Of a stretch of DNA of 9,840 bases, positions 1 through 4,840 are shown piece by piece. Within the stretch, counting starts at the first letter, position 1; every line of letters begins with the position of its first letter. The stretch is from Clostridia bacterium (lineage in GTDB: Bacteria > Bacillota > Clostridia > Oscillospirales > Acutalibacteraceae): NCBI GenBank assembly GCA_900767015.1, contig CAAFXQ010000315.1:1-9840 (forward strand). Direction: 5' to 3'. Made by a program: the position numbers and the translations under genes. The notes below the pieces were generated by a model. That model saw nothing but the letters and a program-made list of their open reading frames with translations, made no database searches and was not told the DNA's origin.

Positions 1-37
1 ATCTACACTCTTTCCCTACACGACGCTCTTCCGATCT
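1..37 (+). other. Illumina sequencing adapter (contamination at contig end)
   Basis: These bases match the 3' part of the Illumina P5/TruSeq universal adapter, including ACACTCTTTCCCTACACGAC and ending in GCTCTTCCGATCT at base 37. Genomic sequence begins at base 38: from there the reading frame encodes conserved PolA residues (PTFRHKMYDGYK). The adapter happens to be open in the polA frame and encodes IYTLSLHDALPI, which is an artefact peptide and not part of PolA. It should be trimmed. Confidence 0.98.
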
Positions 38-2454
38 CACCGACGTTCCGCCATAAAATGTATGACGGCTATAAGGCGGGGCGAAAGGGTATGCCGCCCG
101 AGCTTCGCAGTCAGATGCCGATTTTAAAGAACCTCTTGACGCTTTTAGGCTATAAAATCGTCGAAAAAGAGGGCTTTGAAGCCGACGACATTCTCGGCAC
201 ATTGTCCGCTCGCTGTACGGGTGAGGATAAGTGCTTTATCGCAACGGGCGACCGGGATTCCTTACAGCTTGTAAGCGATAACACAACCGTGCTTTTGGCG
301 GCGACGAAGATGGGCAAGCCCGTCACGACCGTTTACGATACGGCGAAAATCAAAGAGGATTACGGCGTTTCACCCCGGCAGATGATTGAAATCAAGGCGC
401 TCATGGGCGACTCGTCCGACAACATTCCCGGTGTTGCGGGTATCGGACCGAAAACCGCAGGCGACCTGATTGCAAAATACGGGAGCATAGATTATATCTA
501 TGAAAATCTTGACTCGCTCGACATCAAAAAAGGCGTGCACGATAAGCTTCTTACCGATAAGGACAACGCTTTTTTGAGCCGCACGCTCGGCACAATCTGC
601 CTGGACGCACCGATTGACTGTGACCTTTCGTCCTATATTCCGAAGCCCGTCAATAACGCCGAGGCAATCAAGCTTCTTGTCAGCCTCGAGATGTTTGCGA
701 TGATTGAAAAGCTTGGCCTTACCGCCGAAAAAGCGGAGATAAAGACGGCGCAGGAGGAAAAAAACACCCTCTCATTCTCGGAGGAAAGAGACTTGCCGGG
801 TCTTTTGGGACGGTTTAAAAATGAGGGCAAGGCGTACTTTGTGACGCTCTATAAAGGCAAAGAGATTTCGGGCTTTGTCTTCTCGTTCGAAAAAGAACTG
901 AAATTAGTCGAAAGCACCTGCTTTGACTTCGAAAGCTTTTTGAAAGCTTTCCTTTCCGGCGAATGGGAAAAATATACCTGCGACGTTAAGCCGCTTTATA
1001 AATTCTCACTGTCAAAGGGAATCGAACTTCAAAACGTCAAAATGGATACAAGTCTTGCCGGCTATATTCTCAACCCCTCCGCAAGCAGCTATGACCCGCT
1101 TCGTCTTGCGGCAGGTTTTTCGATAACCGAACCCGAATTTGACTGCCCCGAAGCGCTTCGGGAAGCGTGCTCGTTTGCGTCCGTGCTTCGTGCGGTCAGC
1201 AAAAAGGCGGCGGACGAAATCGAAGAAAACGGACAGCAGGAACTGTTTTATGAAATCGAATTGCCGCTTGCCAAGGTTTTAGCTTCCATGGAGCTTCACG
1301 GCTTCTTAGTCGATAAAGACGCAATCGCTTCGTACGGAACGGAGCTTGAAAGAAGCATTGACGAGCTGAAAAGTAAAATTTTCGCTCAGGTCGGTTTTGA
1401 GTTTAACCTCAATTCGCCCAAACAGCTCGGAGAAGCGCTGTTTGAGAAAATGGGACTTCCGGCGAAGAAGAAAACCAAGTCGGGCTATTCCACAAACGCC
1501 GAGGTGCTTGAAGAGCTTTCCTACGATTATCCGGTTGTTGCGGATATTCTTCGCTACCGCACGCTGTCGAAACTCAAATCGACCTACTGCGACGGTCTTT
1601 TGAAAGAGATTGAGGACGACGGCAGAATCCGCTCAACCTTAAATCAGACCGAAACCCGAACGGGACGAATTTCGTCTCTTGAGCCGAATCTTCAGAATAT
1701 CCCCGTCCGCTACGATGAGGGCAGAAAAATCCGCCGCTTCTTTACGGCGGGAGAGGGGAGCGTGCTGATTGATGCCGACTATTCCCAAATCGAGCTTCGT
1801 GTGCTTGCCGATATCGCCGAAGACGAAACGATGATTGCCGCTTTCAATAACGGCGACGATATCCACGCTATCACCGCTTCGCAGGTGTTCAATATGCCGC
1901 TTGAGATGGTAACGCCCTTAATGAGAAGCCGGGCGAAAGCCGTCAACTTCGGAATCGTTTACGGCATCGGCGCCTTTTCGCTTGCGAAGGATATCGGCGT
2001 TACAAGAAAGGAAGCCGACAACTACATCAAGGGCTATTTGCATCATTACAGCGGAATCAACCGCTACTTAACGCACGAGGTTGAGCTGGCGAGGGAAAAC
2101 GGCTTTGCCGAAACGCTTTTCAAAAGACGGCGCTATCTGCCCGAGCTTACCGCCTCGAATAAAATGCTTCAGGCGTTCGGTGAACGGGTCGCCAAAAATA
2201 TGCCCGTTCAGGGAACGGCGGCGGATATCATCAAAATCGCCATGGTACGGGTTTACGAAAGACTCAAAGCGGAAAAGCTTGACGCAGCCCTGATTATGCA
2301 GGTGCACGACGAGCTGATTGTTGAAAGCTCGGAAGAAGACAGCAAAAAGGCGGCGGAAATTTTGAAAGAAGAGATGGAAAACGCCTGCAAAATGAAAGTG
2401 AAACTCCTGTCCGAAGTCAACGTCGGTAAAACGTGGTATGAAGCAAAAGGGTAA
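38..2454 (+). CDS. polA: DNA polymerase I, 5'-truncated by the contig end
   Basis: DNA polymerase I fills gaps in DNA repair and removes RNA primers in Okazaki fragment processing. Residue numbers here count from the ATG at 58, which is internal. The reading frame continues upstream as PTFRHK, conserved in the 5' nuclease domain, so about 60 to 70 N-terminal residues are missing. The 5' nuclease part shows EADD (41-44), TGDRD (63-67) and the helix-hairpin-helix region around GDSSDN (117-122). The middle domain (about 240-395) lacks the proofreading acidic residues: there is no DxE motif, and the usual KYD of motif II reads LYK. It is probably an inactive 3'-5' exonuclease, as in Bacillus stearothermophilus and Taq enzymes. 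The polymerase domain is intact: motif A DYSQIELR (574-581), motif B KAVNFGIVYG (627-636) and motif C QVHDE (748-752). An intrinsic terminator follows. Identification is secure; the true start is outside the window. Confidence 0.97.
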
Positions 2455-2490
2455 ACCACTATAACTTGTGGCGAACAAAAATTCGTTGTT

Positions 2491-2519
2491 AAAAACGTCC
2501 TATTTCGGGGCGTTTTTTT
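2491..2519 (+). terminator. Intrinsic terminator after polA
   Basis: AAAAACGTCC pairs with GGGCGTTTTT across a 7-base loop (TATTTCG), giving a 10-bp stem with one G-U pair, and the downstream arm runs into seven T residues. It lies 36 bases past the polA stop and ahead of the mraZ promoter, so it should separate polA transcription from the dcw cluster. Confidence 0.88.
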
Positions 2520-2554
2520 GTGTGTTTTTTTAATGTTCTTTTTGCACTTTAACC

Positions 2555-2583
2555 TTGACAAAACGGACAGGCAACTTTATAAT
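2555..2583 (+). promoter_or_regulatory. Consensus sigma-A promoter of the dcw cluster
   Basis: A perfect -35 box TTGACA (2555-2560) and a perfect -10 box TATAAT (2578-2583) are separated by the ideal 17 bases. Transcription would start near 2589-2592, leaving a leader of about 75 bases before mraZ. This is the only clearly recognisable promoter in the window and probably drives mraZ, rsmH and ftsL at least. Confidence 0.93.
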
Positions 2584-2589
2584 ATTTTT

Positions 2590-2609
2590 GTGGTGAATTG
2601 TGGGGAAAT
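2590..2609 (+). promoter_or_regulatory. MraZ boxes (probable MraZ operator)
   Basis: Two direct repeats, GTGGTGAATT and GTGGGGAAAT, follow each other exactly 10 bp apart just downstream of the -10 box. MraZ is known to bind TGGGN-type direct repeats separated by 5 bases ahead of its own gene, and TGGTG-N5-TGGGG fits that pattern. The next 10-bp position (GGTTCA) is only a poor match. By inference, MraZ bound here would cover the transcription start and repress its own operon. Confidence 0.75.
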
Positions 2610-2610
2610 G

Positions 2611-2629
2611 GTTCAACAAAGTGTTGAAC
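2611..2629. repeat. 19-bp perfect inverted repeat in the mraZ leader
   Basis: GTTCAACA and TGTTGAAC are exact 8-base reverse complements around AAG, and the outer flanking pair could add a G-U in RNA. The element lies between the MraZ boxes and the mraZ ribosome binding site. It could be an operator for a dimeric regulator or a small leader hairpin. It has no T tract, so it is not an intrinsic terminator. It does not match the Gram-positive LexA site GAAC-N4-GTTC, because its half-sites are oriented the other way. Confidence 0.7.
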
Positions 2630-2650
2630 TTAACCGGGAATGAAAAATGA

Positions 2651-2660
2651 AAGGCAGGTG
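2651..2660 (+). promoter_or_regulatory. mraZ ribosome binding site
   Basis: AAGGCAGGTG resembles the ideal AAGGAGGTG with one inserted base. AGGTG ends 6 bases before the ATG at 2667 but only 3 before the in-frame GTG at 2664, which favours the ATG start. Confidence 0.7.
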
Positions 2661-2666
2661 TGAGTG

Positions 2667-3158
2667 ATGTTTGGCTTTACGGGAAGCTTCGAGCATAATC
2701 TCGATTCGAAAAACAGACTTTTTGTTCCGGCTAAATTCCGGGAACGGCTCGGCGACAGCTTCGTTATCCGTGTCAAGCCGTCAAGACATCCTCATATCGA
2801 GTGCTTTACCGAAGAAGAGTTTGAAAAAAGGGTTGAGCGTGAACTCAGTCAGGCTTCGGACGAATACACCCGGGAAAAGCTTCTCTTCGCTTCCCGCTCG
2901 AACGCAAACGTCGTTACGGTCGATTCTCAGGGAAGAATCAGCGTCAACGCCACGATTCTCAAGTATTCCTGTATTGAAAAAACGGGCCTTTTCGTCGGCA
3001 TGGGCGACCATGTACAGATCTGGAACCCCGTAAAATACGACGAATACTTCATGCAGATCAATGACGAAATCGCCAAGGACGAAGAAGCTTCGCTCAAGGA
3101 AGCCGAAAAACGCCGTGAGTTCAAGGCGGACGGACGCTTTATCGAGCTTAAGAACTAA
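2667..3158 (+). CDS. mraZ: Transcriptional regulator MraZ
   Basis: MraZ is a DNA-binding, ring-forming regulator found as the first gene of dcw clusters, where it controls its own operon. The 163-residue product has the family's two SpoVT-AbrB half-domains. The first carries DSKNR (13-17) followed by LFVPAKFRERL; the second carries DSQGR (86-90) followed by ISVNATILKY. In both, the usual DxxGR signature is visible, with N in place of G in the first copy. The lysine- and glutamate-rich C-terminus (about 135-163) makes it a little longer than the usual 140-150 residues. A GTG one codon upstream (2664) is possible, but the ribosome binding site spacing favours the ATG. It lies 12 bases ahead of rsmH, and its own probable binding sites lie at 2590-2609. 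Confidence 0.95.
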   Translation: MFGFTGSFEHNLDSKNRLFVPAKFRERLGDSFVIRVKPSRHPHIECFTEEEFEKRVERELSQASDEYTREKLLFASRSNANVVTVDSQGRISVNATILKYSCIEKTGLFVGMGDHVQIWNPVKYDEYFMQINDEIAKDEEASLKEAEKRREFKADGRFIELKN

Positions 3159-3170
3159 GAGGACAAGCCT

Positions 3171-4109
3171 ATGGATTTTTCTCATAAAAGCGTTCTTCTT
3201 GACGAATGTATACAGGCGCTTGCGATTAAGCCCGGCGGCGTTTATGTGGACTGCACAGCCGGCGGCGGCGGACACAGCCGGAAGATTCTGGAAGCCCTTG
3301 ACGGTACGGGCAGGCTGATTGCCGTTGACCGTGACCCCGACGCTGTCAGTGTGCTTCACGAAAGGCTCGGCGGATATCCGAACGTCACCATTGTCAAAGA
3401 TAATTTTTTCAACATCAAAACGATTCTTTCCTGCCTTGGGCTTGACGGGGCGGACGGAATTCTTGCCGACCTCGGCGTAAGCTCGTTTCAGCTTGACAAC
3501 GCCGAACGAGGCTTTTCGTTTCATAACGATGCGCCGCTTGACATGAGAATGTCAAAAGAGGGTAAAACGGCGGCGGACGTTGTCAACACCTACGACGAAA
3601 GACAGCTTTCGTTCATCTTCAAAAAATACGGCGAGGAAAAATTCGCCGCAAGTATAGCAAAAGCCATTGTAAGAGAAAGAGAAAAAAGAAACATCGAAAC
3701 GACGCTTGAGCTTGCCGAAATCGTCAAATCGGCGATTCCCGCCGCCGCAAGAAGGACAGGCGGACACCCGGCAAGAAGAACGTTCCAGGCTTTGCGGATC
3801 GAGGTCAACGGAGAACTTGACCGCCTTTCCGAAGCGGCTGAGGACATGTTCGAAAGCTTACATAAGGGCGGAAGACTTTGCGTCATCACCTTCCATTCGC
3901 TTGAGGACAGGCTGATTAAGCAGACCTTTGCCGGTCTTTGTCAGGGCTGTACCTGTCCGCCGGAGTTTCCGGTCTGCGTATGCGGAAAGAAGCCGAAAGG
4001 GGAACTTCCGTTCAAGTTCAAGAAGCCGACCGAGAAAGAGCTTTCGGAAAATCAGCGCTCAAGAAGCGCAACGCTTCGATGTATTGAGAGAAAAGAAGAA
4101 ACCATTTAA
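3171..4109 (+). CDS. rsmH: 16S rRNA (cytosine(1402)-N(4))-methyltransferase RsmH
   Basis: RsmH (formerly MraW) uses S-adenosylmethionine to methylate N4 of C1402 in 16S rRNA, which tunes the ribosomal P site; it acts in the cytoplasm. The 312-residue length is normal. Visible motifs are the SAM-binding loop DCTAGGGGHS (27-36), the acidic AVDRD after the next strand (51-55), DLGVSSFQLD (100-109), HPARRTFQALRIEVN (199-213) and ITFHSLEDR (239-247). Near the C-terminus is a cysteine cluster, C257, C260, C262, C269 and C271, within CQGCTCPPEFPVCVC. I associate this with clostridial RsmH, and it could bind a metal, although that is inference. The start is supported by AGAGGA, 7 bases before the ATG. 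It is co-directional with and tightly spaced to mraZ and ftsL, which fits one operon. Confidence 0.97.
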   Translation: MDFSHKSVLLDECIQALAIKPGGVYVDCTAGGGGHSRKILEALDGTGRLIAVDRDPDAVSVLHERLGGYPNVTIVKDNFFNIKTILSCLGLDGADGILADLGVSSFQLDNAERGFSFHNDAPLDMRMSKEGKTAADVVNTYDERQLSFIFKKYGEEKFAASIAKAIVREREKRNIETTLELAEIVKSAIPAAARRTGGHPARRTFQALRIEVNGELDRLSEAAEDMFESLHKGGRLCVITFHSLEDRLIKQTFAGLCQGCTCPPEFPVCVCGKKPKGELPFKFKKPTEKELSENQRSRSATLRCIERKEETI

Positions 4110-4132
4110 TTTCAGTTTGGGGGAGAGAATAT

Positions 4133-4582
4133 ATGGCGGTCGAATATCTGTTTGACTATTCTTCGGCGGCGCCGGAGCTGATTCCGCAGCCGATACCCGA
4201 AAAAAAGCCTCAGGAGGAGAAAAAGCCTGAGCTGAAAAAAGTGAAAAAGCCCCGTGCCGATTTGAAACAGCAGACTGTGGCGTCTCACCTGAAGGCGGCG
4301 AAGTTTTCGGCATTGGTTGTTGTTGTCATGCTGTCTTTTGTGCTTCTTTGTACAAGCTTTTCGGCACTCAGATCCAGCCGTATCAACTATAACAAGCAGC
4401 TTGACACGCTCGAAATCTATAAAAATGACCAAAAGGTCGTAGCGGCACGGCTTGCAAAGCTTGTTTCGGTCGATAAGATCGAAAAGATCGCCGTCGAAAA
4501 GCTCGGTATGGTAAAGCTTCCCGAGGATAACATTATTTATATCGATACGGCCGATGAAAATAAGATGATTACCGACAATTGA
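4133..4582 (+). CDS. ftsL: Cell division protein FtsL-like (single-pass, coiled coil)
   Basis: FtsL is a small bitopic divisome protein that joins DivIB/FtsQ and DivIC/FtsB and helps activate septal peptidoglycan synthesis. This 149-residue product has the right architecture. It has a charged, proline- and lysine-rich cytoplasmic N-terminus (about 18-55), one membrane segment (about 58-79, VVVVMLSFVLLC), a short heptad-type region (about 80-112), and a C-terminal KIEKIAVEKLGMVKLPEDN segment (115-133) typical of the FtsL/DivIC family. Sequence conservation in this family is weak, so the name rests mainly on architecture and on the position between rsmH and the penicillin-binding protein gene. 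GGGGGAGAG is about 5 bases before the ATG, and the gap to rsmH is 23 bases. DivIC is the alternative name. Confidence 0.85.
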   Translation: MAVEYLFDYSSAAPELIPQPIPEKKPQEEKKPELKKVKKPRADLKQQTVASHLKAAKFSALVVVVMLSFVLLCTSFSALRSSRINYNKQLDTLEIYKNDQKVVAARLAKLVSVDKIEKIAVEKLGMVKLPEDNIIYIDTADENKMITDN

Positions 4583-4651
4583 ACGGATTGATGCCATAAT
4601 TGTCAGTTTATTTGAATACAATTTAAAGACGCATACGATTCGCCTTTTATC

Positions 4652-4720
4652 ATGTGCGGACGGCTCGTCAAAAACTATTTGCTGATTATCATTTTGTGCA
4701 CTTTGGTTGCCATTGGTTAG
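4652..4720 (+). CDS. Possible 22-residue hydrophobic small protein (doubtful)
   Basis: An ATG at 4652 opens a 22-codon frame ending in TAG at 4718-4720. After a short basic start (MCGRLVKN) the product is almost entirely hydrophobic (YLLIIILCTLVAIG), which would suit a membrane peptide. There is no purine-rich ribosome binding site upstream (the bases before the ATG are CCTTTTATC), and the stop overlaps the edge of the palindrome. It may be translated at a low level, be a remnant, or be chance. I recognise no family. Confidence 0.2.
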   Translation: MCGRLVKNYLLIIILCTLVAIG

Positions 4721-4763
4721 GGTGACCCATGCAATCCGATTCGGATTGTATGAGTCACCCTAA
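4717..4763. repeat. 47-bp near-perfect palindrome
   Basis: The two 23-base arms begin with TTAGGGTGAC and end with GTCACCCTAA around a single central base. They differ from perfect symmetry at only two positions, one C-A mismatch and one G-U-compatible pair. As RNA it would fold into a stem of about 22 bp with a 3-base loop. No T tract follows on either strand, so it is not a standard terminator. It could be a short palindromic repeat element, a protein-binding site or a processing hairpin. No second copy is visible in this window. Confidence 0.85.
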
Positions 4764-4767
4764 AGTG

Positions 4768-4804
4768 AAGGGAGTCGAAAACAATACCGTGTTCGACTCC
4801 TTTT
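4768..4804 (+). terminator. Terminator-like hairpin upstream of the penicillin-binding protein gene
   Basis: GGAGTCGAA (4771-4779) pairs perfectly with TTCGACTCC (4792-4800) across a 12-base loop. Outer A-U and G-U pairs extend the stem to about 12 bp (4768-4803), and TTTT follows at once. The T run is short and breaks into GACTT, so termination may be partial. It lies inside the dcw cluster 36 bases before the next start codon, so it would weaken or condition transcription of the downstream genes. Confidence 0.6.
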
Positions 4805-4824
4805 GACTTAATCACCTGCTTAAG

Positions 4825-4832
4825 AAAGGGGG
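4825..4832 (+). promoter_or_regulatory. Ribosome binding site deciding a TTG start
   Basis: AAAGGGGG lies 8 bases before the TTG at 4841, and no ATG in this frame lies close by. The strong site and good spacing support TTG as the true start of the penicillin-binding protein gene. Confidence 0.8.
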
Positions 4833-4840
4833 TATTTTAC

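Larger units (their letters stand above)
4583..4840. other. Intergenic gap between ftsL and the penicillin-binding protein gene
   Basis: This 258-base stretch interrupts an otherwise tightly packed cluster. In order it holds a weak 7-bp inverted repeat overlapping the ftsL stop (GACAATT at 4574-4580, AATTGTC at 4598-4604), an A+T-rich part, a doubtful 22-codon hydrophobic reading frame, a 47-bp palindrome, a terminator-like hairpin and the ribosome binding site of the next gene. I see no promoter with good -35 and -10 boxes at proper spacing. Confidence 0.8.

Noticed and set aside
58..60. ATG at 58 as the start of polA
   Set aside because: The conserved residues PTFRHK are encoded directly upstream in frame, and about 60 to 70 family residues are missing, so this methionine is internal.
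4574..4604. 7-bp inverted repeat GACAATT...AATTGTC at the end of ftsL as a terminator
   Set aside because: The stem is A+T-rich, the loop is 17 bases, and only an interrupted T run follows, so it is too weak to call.
4617..4622. TACAAT as a sigma-A -10 box in the ftsL downstream gap
   Set aside because: The nearest TTG-type -35 candidates (4588 and 4600) give spacers of 23 and 11 bases, neither usable.
4632..4639. CATACGAT resembling a sigma-E -10 box (CATACAAT) upstream of the penicillin-binding protein gene
   Set aside because: No convincing -35 element lies 14 to 15 bases upstream; the nearest partial matches are spaced 11 or 22 bases. A sporulation promoter is not supported.
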